64,000 nt of DNA from Meconema thalassinum (taxonomy: Eukaryota; Arthropoda; Insecta; Orthoptera; Tettigoniidae): assembly GCA_946902985.2 (NCBI GenBank), contig OX336388.2, positions 1,507,056,545 through 1,507,120,544 on the forward strand, written 5' to 3'. The notes under the pieces are model-generated. The model was not told the DNA's origin, ran no database searches, and was given only the letters and a program-made list of their open reading frames with translations. The position numbers and the translations under genes are program-made. Shown here piece after piece: positions 1 to 11,116 of the stretch. Every line of letters starts with the position of its first letter. Position 1 is the stretch's first letter.

Positions 1-1055
1 CTTCGTTAACAACTGGTTTAGTATATCTCCATTATGTTTTGTCTTGCAATGAACGATCTCATCAGCGTTTTCTGCCGTTTCTATAATCCATTTGATACTA
101 AATATGCATTATTTTGTTCAGTAAATTCCTAAAAGGATATAAACTTACAAAGTTACGTAAATATATGGATTTACGAGCAAAGCATAGCGGCCATTTTGAA
201 CCAACGGGACGGTACGGACAAGCACGATATGGCACGGTCAGCCTGAATGGTTAGTCATTACTGCGGCTACATATTCTATTTTAAAATGCTAATATCCTAC
301 CGGTCACCTCCTTGAGGACAGTTAAAACCTCTCTATGTACGATGAGCTTATTTGGTAAGGCCCGGCCAGGCCTTGCTGAATCGTAAGTTACGGTTGTGAT
401 ATAATACTTGATTCATACATCCGCCAACTTGAAACTATTTGGGTGATGACCTTGTAGTTTGGGAAAAAGACGCCCCACACATTACGATATATTGTTGCAA
501 ACTTTGGTAGAGATCGGATAATTAGGTTAGTCATAATTTGATTTAAGCTCGGAACATTTGGGTGGGCAGCATTTCTTTTTGGTTATGACGGCGGCGATAT
601 ACAGCATGGCTCTGAGTTGTCCCTTTCTAGTACTTCCTATGCACCAAAGGTGGTTCGATTTGGTTTCGTTGTGTTTGAATTGATAGGGGAATCTGTTTGC
701 ACACATACACGGCCGCCATCTTCAAACTATTTGGCTGATGACCTTGTAGGTTGGTCAAAACACGCTTCCCGCGTATGTTGTTGCAAAATTTGGTAGAGAT
801 CAGAAGATTAGGTTAGTCGTAATTTGATTTAATCTTTGAACATTTGGGTTGCCACCATTACGTTTTCGTCAAGATTGCGCGATACAAAACATGACACTGA
901 GGTGACCTTTGCTAGTTCTACCTCTGTACCAAATTTCGTTCAATTCTGTATCACCGTGTTCGAATTAATAGAGAGGGACAGACATACCAAGTCAAACGCA
1001 ATTTTGGCCCTCATAAGTCTACTTTCAGTTTTTGCAAAAATCGAAATAGGCTAAA
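1..1055 (+). repeat. ~146-bp-repeat element, third subfamily (left end outside window)
   Basis: Non-coding element whose right terminus (about 1011-1055) has CTCATAAG followed by an imperfect hairpin and ATAGGCTAA, as in the copies ending at 20999 and 49549. Internally, the stretch from about 421 (CGCCAACTTGAAAC) recurs at about 713 (CGCCATCTTCAAAC), 292 bp or two 146-bp periods later, each followed by the same GATGACCTTGTAG and TTGTTGCAAA text. Intermediate weaker motifs lie near 564 and 849. The short ORF at 836-1054 is an accident of this repeat. The left terminus is not in the window. Class of element unknown. Confidence 0.55.
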
Positions 1056-1688
1056 ATACATCATATTACTGAAAGGATAAAATCTGAAAAATGGTACACT
1101 TACAGAGGCACCAGGGAACTGAAATTCCTCAGAATGGCTATCCATTTTATCTTACTCTATGTCGGAGACGTTCGTATCTATTGTATTGATCAAATCAACA
1201 ATTCCATCGTCGGTCAATGCTGGACACAACAAATGGGTGCTCGAGTATAATTTTACATGTGTAAAGTACAAATGTACCTTGGTGTAGACCGAAACTATAA
1301 CATACGATACCATTAATTTCTTAGGGACTAGCGCAAAAAATAGTTCCATTTTCATGAAAGTATATGACAGCACTCATTTTGAAAACATATAACAAGCATT
1401 TCTAATATAAAATGATTCACAACATATATGTTGCAACCAGAATTGGCCTGAAATTCTTGCAGACATTGTTGTAAGCACTGAAAGCGGCACCATTTAGGTG
1501 TGCACTGCCACCTGCTGGAGAACCAAAAAATTACGACAATACTGCCGATAGTGTAGCGGCATCCGTATACAGTAGTTATGATATTACAGGTCCAAACTAC
1601 ATTCGTAGAAGGAAGACCTAGGGTACCACACATGGTATTCCGGGACGGAAGAGGATCATAAAATAACTAGTACAAGTAACACATCTAG
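1056..1688. other. unannotated interval
   Basis: About 630 bp with no recognisable gene, RNA or repeat boundary. Short minus-strand ORFs of 73 and 93 codons have no recognisable domain and I do not believe they are genes. Confidence 0.5.
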
Positions 1689-2375
1689 TGAGACGTGGGT
1701 TGGCGACCACGGGACCCCAGCTGGGTCCGGCATTGCTTCCACTTACTTGTGCCGGGCTCCTCTCCGTCTTCTTTTCTGTCGACCTCTCTTGGTCAAATCT
1801 TGTTCTCTTCCAACCCCGACGGTATTAGGATATCCGTGGCCTAGGGAGTCTTTCACTTTCCCACCTTAATTGGCCCTTGTCTCATCTTTCCTGATACCCT
1901 TATTCTTCGAGTGGTCAGCCCTCTTTTTATTTTCATGTTATCTCCTGCCTTCTGCGTAAGGTCCTCAAGGAGGCAGGGCGTATGTAGCCCTGGTGCACCC
2001 TGGATAATGCTACACCCTCAAGGGCTCACGGCTGGTGAGTTTGGGAGTTGTCCACCCCGAGGGATTCCTGAGCTGGGTCCGTTTTTCCCGCTCTTTCCTC
2101 TGAACTTGGGGCGAGCCCTCTCCTCTTTCCCCTTTCATTCCAAGTCACTCAATCCTCATTCTTCGAAGGTTGAGGGCATTTCTTTTCTTCCTGTCCTTTA
2201 TTTGCCATGTCCTTTATTTGTTTACCATTTCTTCTTCTACTATGTAAGTTTGTAGTTAGTATTAGTTATAGTTTTTCATTTTCATCTCATCTTTCACTAT
2301 CACCCAAACCATTAGGGGCGGATAGCCCAGATGTTAGGCCCCTTAAAACACAATATTTGCAGGGAGTGATATAAA
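1689..2375 (+). repeat. retroelement 3'-end-like repeat
   Basis: GC-rich, pyrimidine-rich non-coding text ending in a GGGGCGGATAGCCC / GATGTTAGGCCCCTTAAAACA block. The same terminal block occurs in reverse orientation at about 26630-26690 and 34212-34255 and in related form at about 33428-33470, so it is a dispersed repeat end, most simply the 3' end of a retroelement or SINE. The 114-codon ORF at 1911-2255 has no domain and is probably chance. Confidence 0.4.
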
Positions 2376-2589
2376 ACTAACAAAACAGGAAAATAAATTA
2401 ACACGTTCTTTAAAATGTTTATAATTAAAACAGAGTCTGATGATGTTCGCCTGTTGAATGAAACATTTATACTTTTTCAGTCAGTCAACACGCTTTTGCC
2501 CAGGCAGGTAAGGTGATAATATAATTCACTTTATTCACTTTATCAGTGAATAATATTCATTCATGTTATTTTCGAAATTATTTTTTCAG

Positions 2590-2752
2590 TCAGTCAGCAG
2601 GATTGTACTCAATTGTAACGGGTGTTTCCCTAATCTTAAAAAAAACATTGCATGAGATTAATAAATACATGTATTTCTTTTTCTCATGTAACTTTCTTTC
2701 AATATTACAAAAATACCCGTTACAATTGGGTACAGTCCTATTGTCTGACAGA
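2590..2752. repeat. long fold-back palindrome (MITE-like)
   Basis: Two ~80-bp arms are imperfect inverted copies centred on AAATACATGTATTT (2663-2676). Outer arm text CAATTGTAACGGGT at about 2610-2624 is matched by ACCCGTTACAATTG at about 2714-2728, and GGATTGTAC / GTACAGTCC lie outside that. The whole block could fold into one long hairpin. Size and structure suggest a fold-back MITE. The overlapping ORFs at 2546-2773 (+) and 2658-3026 (-) are mirror translations of this palindrome. Confidence 0.55.
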
Positions 2753-3382
2753 GAAACATTACATTTCGATTAATAAGGAAACTGTGAAAATGGCTTCCAA
2801 CACGATAACATGTAATGTATTGAGCAACTGAAAAAAATTTGATAGTTTTGTATTGGTAGCACTGAAAAAATGGCGTCAAAACTTTAGACATAACACATGT
2901 AATCCCCCCTTTTTTGAGATCTGCAAAAAAAAGTGCATTGCTAATCCATGGACATTTTTCCAGGTGAGCAGCTGTGAGGTAATAAGTATTATCCTGAATG
3001 TGGAATTTCTCCGGGATTTTCAGCAATCCCTCTCTGCAAATACCGAGATAAACCCTTATTTTAAATACCTGACACCTAAAAAATCCCTACAGTCATCAAA
3101 GAAACACAGGTTATCAAACAACACACACCCAATGTCAATGTCTGAACAATGTCAGACGATCACCTTGCAATGGCCCCATCCTTTAGAAAGTTCAATTTTA
3201 AACTTCTATCTCAGACACCATCCATTGTGATGAAAGTGAACGTCGCTTCAGCCCGTATTGAGGAGATTTTGGCTCGAGTACGAGGGTGGACTAATTTATA
3301 AATCACATGGTTTACAAATTACTGCTCAGAGGGGAGCTACATTCTAAGGATGTATCTACACAAAGGGCAAAGTTTGAGATAT
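2753..3382. other. unannotated interval left of the Gypsy element
   Basis: No gene or repeat recognised. A 125-codon ORF at 2853-3230 has no domain and is unsupported. The last four bases (3383-3386, ATAC) are the left target-site duplication of the neighbouring LTR element. Confidence 0.4.
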
Positions 3383-3386
3383 ATAC
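3383..3386. other. target-site duplication (left), ATAC
   Basis: ATAC immediately before the 5' LTR matches ATAC at 15771-15774 immediately after the 3' LTR. Four to six bp is usual for Ty3/Gypsy integrases. Confidence 0.85.
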
Positions 3387-6153
3387 TGAACCCTTTATCC
3401 TCAGGCTATATAAAGGATTCTAATATTTATTCATCGTCTTTTGATACATTTCTACAGACAACAGATATGAGAGCCAGACGGTGTTGGGATATATTGAGAA
3501 ATCAGTGGCCGAGAGGACACAATGGTTTAAGCTCCTGTGGTATTTTAGGAGGATGCGTATATATTCTTGAGACATAGAACAGGTGCAACTTTTAGCGCGA
3601 ATGTTGGCTTGGGGACGCACACTATGGCTTGTTGCTATGAAGATTGGCGCCAAGGAAGAAATCGAATGCTACAAGGTAATTGGTCTATCATCATGTGAAC
3701 CACTCCCTACGGCAGAAATGTTTGTAAAAACGCGCAAAGACATACACGAGTCTAGGCCAATAGTATCAAGACGCCTTGTCTTAGCGGGAACTCGGCTTGG
3801 GAACGCGCACGGGTAGATTAACGCGGGAGTTATCTACAGATTAATTCCACGATCGATTCAAGCCGGCTACAGCAAAATCGTAACCTCCACACTGCTACGA
3901 ACTCAATGATACCGATCGCATGCTAGTCTGATAGTTATTATGGAATATTTTTTAAATAGATCCCCTTCCACACCTATCCTAGTCTGTGTCATTTATAAGG
4001 ATCCAGGATGCTTCGAGGAGGACCACTTATTTTGTACGTCTGAGGGCGTAACGTCGACCACTAATTTTTGTTCGTCTGAGGACGGAACTCATTACTTATT
4101 TATTATAGTATAACTTCAGTGATTTATTTGTAGTCCCAGTACTACCAGATAGGACCAGTTCATCGAAGTAATTCACCAAATAGACTGTCAAGGAATATAG
4201 TACTTGATAGGTGAATATAGTAGGAATTATATCGTGTGTGTATCTGACAAAACTTTATTTAATTCAGCACGTGATGACGTCCAAGAACAAGGATGGATCT
4301 GGGAACCAGCAGGGCATTTGCCTGAAGATGTCAATGACCAGATAAACATCTTAAAGGAGATGGCTGCAGACGTAATTCCTGGCGCTGTTTTAAAGGATTG
4401 AGTACCAAATAAATTTTATTTATTTATTAAGTCAGCTACGGTGTTATGGGATATTTTTGTAAATATTTGTTTGCTTGCTTGGTAATGTAGATTTTTTAGT
4501 TTTTGTTTTACTGACACATTAAATATGGGACTAGCCGAGCGTTGCGTAATTTTTATATTTTGTGATTGTATTTGGTTTAACTGTACGGGGCGAGACGCGT
4601 AGCCGATGCCCGATCTCGCTTGCGTAAATCGCGGTCAAGCATTATTATTCGGAGATTTGCCTTACAACAAAAATGGAACTGAATTAATTTTGAGATTAAA
4701 AAAAATAGAATTTGGAGGGTAAAAGATTATTTGTGAGTAGAATCTTATGACGGATCAGGATTGTTTTCGATAGTTGCTTTCCAGCAGATTTGAACGGGAT
4801 GGCACTTTGCACCCGAGTTTCTGTTGTGTGTTTTTGTTAATGTGTCAATGGACGCAGTAGTATTGTTGATCTGTTTGAGCCGACCCAGAGAGTGAGTGTG
4901 TATGAGATTTTGTCCAAGCTATGGGTGCGTATGTGATTTTATGATGTGCTAGCGAGAATATATCATGGTGATTATTCTGACTTGCTCCAAGTCAACCCAG
5001 TTCATGACCTCCCGGGGCTGAACTCGTGACATATATTTGTTTCTCGCCATCCAGGGGATGCGTGAGATATGTTGATGTTTCCAGAGGGAACTGCACTTAG
5101 CTTGCCAGACAGAGAGAGGTATTTGTAGGACAGCGTGACTCATACAGGAAGGGGGAGCTCAATCAGATAACGTGTCTAGTCATTAGTAACAGATCTGCTT
5201 TCTTATACTGCAATTTATGATGTTGTTTTAAATTCACAAAACCTGATCGGTTATAATGAGTATTGCTTGCTAAATTGGGAGCTGTCCATACTGTAAGGTA
5301 GCCACCGAAATTCGTGTTTGTCTGGCGTTTCATATAAATGTAAACGTTGTTTTTTTTCAGCCGTTAGGCACGTATTTTGTTGTTGTTGGTTCAATATTTT
5401 TGGTGTGTTTATTTTGATGCGTTCTTGACCCGTGTCAAGTTAGGGTGTGCGGAGCTATGTCCCCAAGTTGATGAGAGCGGTTTTTGGCCTATTTCTGGCA
5501 TGCTCTTTTTATTCCGTGTGCTCCTGCACCAGTAAGAATCTCAGGGAGATTCTTCATTTTGTTTAGATTATTAGATCTTGCATGTGTCAGTAGTAGTTGT
5601 AGTGTATTAATTAATGATGGGTCCCACAGCCGTAGTGTGATTTAAAAGATGCACTCCGTAAGAAACATGTCTGTTTCAGTTGTAAACGGATCCGCATCAG
5701 TACTCAGTTTCTTATTAACGAACAGGACACCACACATTATATAACTTCTTCACCAGAGAAAAATGGACTTGTATCCATATGTTGTGACGAGTGGGTTCTT
5801 ACCGCTCAAATGCTTATGTTATGATTTTATCATTTATGTGAAGCTGCTTTCACATTGTCTTGTTGTGACGAGCGAGTTCCTACCGCTCAGTGTTATTATT
5901 ATTATTTATTAAGGGGGTAAAAGTCAGGGAGGATTTGTTTTTTTATTATATTATTATTATGCACATATTTTCAGTCATTAAATTTATTTTATTCTACTTG
6001 TTATTCATTTTATTTCTAGTATAGCCTCTGTCATGAACCTTTCTATTCATTAGAGCATGTTGTTTTAAGCGAACTTTGCTGTGTAACGCAGTCAGGACTG
6101 AACACGACCCCGTAGACGACTCTCGACAAAACCATGCTTTATTGAAGGGTGCA
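3387..6153 (+). repeat. 5' LTR of the Gypsy element
   Basis: Direct repeat of 13003-15770, TG...CA ended. A TATATAAAGG TATA-like box lies only ~20 bp from the left edge (about 3408-3417). An AATAAATTTTATTTATT block near 4409-4425 contains a polyadenylation signal on either strand and could mark the R/U5 side. Small ORFs (for example 3583-3816) are repeated in the other LTR and have no domain. Confidence 0.95.
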
Positions 6154-6835
6154 TAGACAAGCTGGCGCGCCAAGTGGGGCTAGTTCGTTGCTAGTTCACT
6201 ACTAGAACACGGTGGATAGACAGCATAGATAAGCTGGTGTCATACCGTGGAGCGTTTCGTTGTTTTGGGCTTTTCTAGCGGATCATAAACAAGCTGTTAC
6301 CCTACATGTGGTGTTTTGCTGTTTTTGACTGTTTGAGATTACCGGAAGTGATATTTTGTTAACGTAAATACGGCGAAGAGAAGTACCGCCAAGAAAATGG
6401 AATATACAGTAGAATCTCGAGTTTGCAAGTTAAAATACGATTCACGTTTTGTTTATTGATGTAATTAGCAAAATAATGTACGTGAAATCGGGCGCCCATT
6501 GATTAAATATAAAATTAGATTTGTTTAGAAAGTCAAACTCATGAATATGTTAGGAGGCTGGTAGCCTTAAATGACAATTAATACTTTGTTAATTAGTCAG
6601 TGTTAACATCAGATCTGGATAGTAATGACTGAATATGTGCGGGGTTAAAAATGTATTAAGTAAAATTAGAACCATTCAGTGATGATTGATTTGCGGGAGT
6701 AAAGGGAATAAGTTTAAATGAACTGAATGTGGTCAAATGAAGTAAATGTATGTCAAGAATTATATATGTGTGTGTCAGGGAGACGTTTGCATGCCATCCT
6801 CCTGTCTTCTCAGTGATATATTTTTGTGTGTGAAA
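6154..6835 (+). other. Gypsy 5' leader with possible primer-binding site
   Basis: Untranslated leader between the 5' LTR and gag. The first TGG after the LTR is at 6163 (TGGCGCGCCAAGTGGGG, 6163-6179), ten bases from the LTR edge, the best candidate for a tRNA primer-binding site though the offset is large. Two further AAGCTG-centred imperfect copies of this neighbourhood follow at about 6231 and 6291, so the region is an internally repeated leader. The short ORFs around 6656-6859 on the minus strand are not supported. Confidence 0.5.
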
Positions 6836-7447
6836 ATGGCGACGGTCGCAGAGATCCAAGCGATTATTGAAAGTGCCACGGCACGAACCCAGAAACTATT
6901 AAGAGAACAAAGTGAAAGATTGGACAGTAAATTATCTGAACAGAGTGAGTCATTCCAGGCTCAAATTAATGACACTATAAAATCACAATTATCTGAACAG
7001 AGTGAGTCATTCCAGGCTCAAATGAATGACACTATAAAATCACACTTATCTGAACAGAATGAGGCATTCCAGGCTCAAATGAATGACACTATAAAATCAC
7101 AATTATCTGAACAAAAGGCACAATTAATTGAACAGGGTAACTCATTACAAGCGCAAGTAAATGAAAACATAAACAAACAATTAGAAGCGCAAGAAAATAG
7201 AAATACGAGTCAATTAGCCACATTGTCCGCAGAGATGAAAGAATACACTACACAGCAGATGGTTCAATTCGCGCTTGATATAAGTAAGAATAATGACAAA
7301 CAGCTAGGGCAGATACAAAAATTAGAGGATACGTTCAACCGTAAATTAAATGATTTGGACGAGATTGTATTAGCAGAACTAGCTCAGATAGAATTAGCAT
7401 GCACGGTAAATAACAGTGAGGTTAAAACGGCACAGGATGGTCTTTAA
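6836..7447 (+). pseudogene. gag: Gypsy gag, N-terminal coiled-coil part
   Basis: I chose the ATG at 6836 (MATVAEIQ) because it starts the sequence that looks like protein; the frame is open further upstream to 6746. The product is almost entirely heptad-like, rich in Q, E, S and L, and contains three successive 19-residue repeats (about residues 33-89; DNA 6932-7102, 57 bp each) of the form LSEQSESFQAQ.NDTIKS.. A TAA at 7445-7447 stops it, but the same frame reopens at once and continues into the main gag part, so this is one gag gene interrupted by a stop. Coiled-coil N-termini of Gag proteins are generally thought to help multimerisation; here that is inference. Confidence 0.75.
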
Positions 7448-7462
7448 AAGCGGTTTGATAAA

Positions 7463-8869
7463 ATGGAGGAGGATTCTACGTTTATCCAGGGACAATTGTC
7501 AACACTAAATGAAAGCATTTCGGACTTAATAAAAGACATGGATAAATTAGAAATACAATCAGCAGAGCGATGGCAAAACCTAGAATCGGACCAGGATAAT
7601 ATAAAGAGTACGCTAGATGAGAATAATCTACGTCTAGAAGACAGGCTTGAGAAGATAGAATCGAATCAGCAGGACACGAAACAGCAGATGGAAGAAAAAT
7701 TAGGAGCGATAGAAGATAGCAGCAGAAAGGATTGGCGCAAAATGAGCAGCGACTCTAAAGAAGAACGGCTAACTATTATAAAGACCGTAGGTGAAAATCA
7801 TACGCGCATTGAAGTACTTGAGGAGGAAATCAAAAATAAAATGAAAGAACAGTCGGACAGAATCATTAAAGCAGAGTTGCGCTCATTAGGACAGAACACG
7901 TTATTTCAGACAGAGCACGCAGATAAGGAAGTTGACCCAACGAGCCAAGGGGCAATTAGCGCGGAAAGTGGCCACGGACTGACAGGCAGCCCATTAACGA
8001 ATAGCACAGAGGGATTTCACAACAACGTTGGAGGGATCTCTAACCCTCAACATGGCTATCAGCACCCTCAAGTCGTTCAAGTAATTCGATCAAATGAATT
8101 TAAACCTAATAAATTCACAGAAAATTCTGGTGTCACACCGAAGGCGTATCTTAAAGAGATGGATCACTACTTTAATGATAATAATATACCGCCCGCGCGT
8201 CGTTTAAGACTGATGGAACGATTTCTTTCGGGAAATGTACTTACGTGGTTCTTGAGCTTCAAGTATACTTTCGGAGGGATCGATGATTTCAAGATTGCGT
8301 TCCTTAAAAAGTACTGGTCGGCTTCTCTACAACAAAGTCTCAGAATGGAACTTTATTCGAGAAAATATCAGTCGACTCAGCAGACAAAATATTCAGATTT
8401 CTTTTCGCTACAATTGTTAAAATTTCGGGATCTGGATCACCCCTTAGAAGAGTCGGATCTGGTTATGACGATTGTACGGCAGTTGCCAGTAAATGTTCAG
8501 CAGGTTTTAGTAGCAGAAAACGTGGACACAGCGGTTCGAACCGAACAAATCTTACGTCAGATTGACGAGACAACATCTCACTTGCAGCAAAGAGGGGGAC
8601 GACAGCTGGAACTTGTAAACACAACGGAGGTGGTTAAACCCGCTCAAATACACACCAGGTCGCAGGCCACAAATACAAGTGTGTCAACAACACCAAGACG
8701 AGGTCAGGAGGGTGACGAAAATAGGTCACACCAGCGTCATGAAAATAACAATGATAGACATACACAGGGCAACAATAGGTATCAGCAGCGAGGATACCAA
8801 CAATGGAAAAATAATAGGAGAAATGAGGGACCCTACAGACGTTGTGAAAATAACAATGATGATAATTGA
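7463..8869 (+). pseudogene. gag: Gypsy gag, main capsid part
   Basis: Same frame as the upstream coiled-coil segment, separated only by the TAA at 7445. The first ~160 residues continue the charged coiled coil. From about residue 205 to 310 lies a retrotransposon Gag capsid-type region (AYLKEMDHYFN, LSGNVLTWF, FKIAFLKKYW), the pattern of the PF03732-like Gag domain. The C-terminus is a basic, N/R/Q-rich tail that probably binds RNA. I see no CCHC zinc knuckle, unlike the Gag of the second Gypsy element in this window. A TGA at 8867-8869 ends the ORF, again with the frame continuing open beyond it. Confidence 0.85.
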
Positions 8870-9637
8870 CAGTGGCGTGAAAGAAGATATCAGAACCAGG
8901 GGGACTATCGGAATTATAGAAATGATTGGAATGACAGGCACGCCGAATCGCAGCGCTACCTGGAAGAGTTCCACGCTAATGGAGGGGACGAACAAAAACA
9001 TTGGGAAAATGCAATAAATAGGAGGTCAAATCCGGATACTCACATTGAGGGGGCCGAGAGTTTATTGAAGCAGGAAGAACGCCAGGGAGATCCGCGACAG
9101 AAGAATGATGGTAGTCGCGGGGGTTGTAAAAAAATCCCAATAATTGAAAAAGGACTCACCCTGAGAGAGCAACAGCCGGATCGAGAAGAAGGATGGGTCG
9201 TGGCACACATACAAGAATGGATAGCTTTGCCGGAAGATTGACTGGAGGAGATTGTAAAACCACGGAACGATGATATCAAACAATCATCTATTATCTATGC
9301 CAAGATTGGTGGAATTAACGTGAGATGCTTGGTTGACACGGGGTTACAAATCAGTCTTGTATCGGAGGCTTTGGTTCGAGTGTTGGGACGGAGTCAGAAT
9401 ATTCCTGTGATTCCAGTACCGCAACTCAAGGTGAGGGGCGTTATTCCCGAACGCACCGTCACTTGCAAACGTCAGGCATTTATAGAATTGGATATATTAG
9501 ACCATATATTTGGACAGACTTTCATCATAATGGCTAAAATGAATTTTAACATTATTCTGGGTGCAAATTTTATTTGTGACTACCAGGCAGTCATAGATTT
9601 GCATAATAATACAGTCAGTTTTAAGGAGTTTGATTAA
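8870..9637 (+). pseudogene. pro: Gypsy gag tail and aspartic protease
   Basis: Directly continues the gag frame after the TGA at 8867. The first part is a charged linker that meets another TGA at 9239-9241. Then comes a retroviral-type aspartic protease: the catalytic loop VDTG is at about 9332-9343, in the context CLVDTGLQISLVSE, and the ILGANFI motif near 9560-9580 is the usual downstream ILG flap-side element. A TAA at 9635-9637 separates it from the polymerase, still in the same frame. The protease would process the Gag-Pol polyprotein; with these stops this copy cannot make it as one chain. Confidence 0.8.
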
Positions 9638-11116
9638 CTGAAGGATGTGGGCTTATACATGGATGAAATCACTACAGGGAAAGACGTGAGTTCATGGGCA
9701 TTGGAGGCAATAGCAGAGGAGACAGAAGAGGAGACACGAAAGGCGGAAGATGATCTTATAGATGTGGCTGTTGTGGAATTAAATGAAGAGAGTGACTCTC
9801 AGGAGATATGGGCCTTACTAGCAGAAGGAGAGGACAGCGATACTCAGTTTGAAGAACTATTACAGGAGCGGCTCAGTGACATACAACTAGGGGTGGAACA
9901 TAGGAGGAAACTTGAGAAGATCTTAAGAAGACACAAGGCAGTGTTTGACACAGTTCCAGGGAAGATAATAAACTTTCAGTATTCTATGCAGGTTGAGGAT
10001 TGGTCCCCATTTCGAAGCAAGTTGTACCCTATACCAGAAAAACATCGAGAGCCAGTAAAACGGATTATTGATGATACGTTACAAGCTGGAGTGATTAAGA
10101 AGACTCCTACACCTTATTTAAATGCGATTTTGGCAGTAACAAAACCAAATGGATCCATTAGACTTTGTCTAGACGCCAGAAATCTAAACATGCGCCTTAT
10201 TTTTCCCGAGTATGACAGAGCGCCAATCATCAGAGACGTCTTAAAAGGATTTAAGAACAAGAGCATCTATTCATCAGTAGACCTGACGAGTTCGTTTCAC
10301 CATCTCGAACTGGATGAGAAGTCACAGCTTCTTACTGGCTTCTTGTTCGATAATCAGACATATTGCTTCGTCCGAATGCCCTTCGGCGTTAAAACTGCTG
10401 GATGCGCATTAATTCGAGCCTTGGATCGGAACCTGACTGAAGAAGTGAAGGAAATGACGGTACGATATATTGACGATATACTCTTGGCGTCAGATAACAT
10501 TGAGCCACATATGGAAAATTTGGATAAGCTTTTGGACAACCTTAGAACTGCAAATTTTAAAGTCAACCTGAAGAAATCCCATTTCTTCAAGAAGGAGATT
10601 TTATACTTGGGGCACATCATTGACCAGGAGGGAGTGCGACCAAACCCTGCCAAGATAGAGGCGATAAAGAATTTCCCTACACCAACGAGAGTAAAACATA
10701 TCAGAGCTTTCCTTGGCGAGACGGGTTTCTTTAAGGAAAACTGCCCAGGATATACTGAAACCGTAGCATCTATGCAGGAAATGCTGAAGAAGAACAACAA
10801 ATGGCTTTGGAACGCTGAGTGTGAGAAATCATTTCAAGAAACAAAATTATTACTGGAAAATTGTATCAAACTAGGTTATCCAGACTTTCAACGGAAATTT
10901 ATTATCCAAGCGGATGCTTCCATGGTTGGTATAGGAGCAATGTTATACCAAGAAGATCCAGCTAACCTTCAACGTCGTGACTATTTAGCATTTGTGAGCC
11001 GCAGATTGCGTAAACACGAGCGCAACTATACGGTCACGGAACTCAAATTGTTGGCTATACTTCATGCTCTCCAACAATGGAAACGAATTGTGTACGGTTA
11101 CCCCCATTGTTATTAG
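9638..11116 (+). pseudogene. pol: Gypsy reverse transcriptase / RNase H
   Basis: Same frame as gag and protease; the first ATG is at 9647. An acidic linker (to about residue 75) precedes the reverse transcriptase. Landmarks are VIKKTPTPYLNAILAVTKPN (fingers), RLCLDARNLN, the palm SSVDLTSSFHHLEL, MPFGVKTA, and the catalytic YIDD at 10466-10477, followed by YLGHIID and the connection motif ending GFFKENCPGY. RNase H follows with its first Asp in IQADASMVGIG and Glu in TELKLLAILHAL. The frame then breaks at a run of five C residues (11101-11105) just before the RTDHKAL Asp of RNase H, which is encoded in the next frame. One base too many in that run explains the break; it may be mutation or sequencing error. 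Confidence 0.9.

Noticed and set aside
1911..2255. 114-codon Pro/Phe-rich ORF
   Set aside because: Lies in a dispersed pyrimidine-rich repeat end; no domain.
3583..3816. 77-codon ORF, repeated at 13199-13432, plus its minus partner
   Set aside because: Both lie at the same place in the two LTRs and have no domain; duplicated because the LTR is duplicated.
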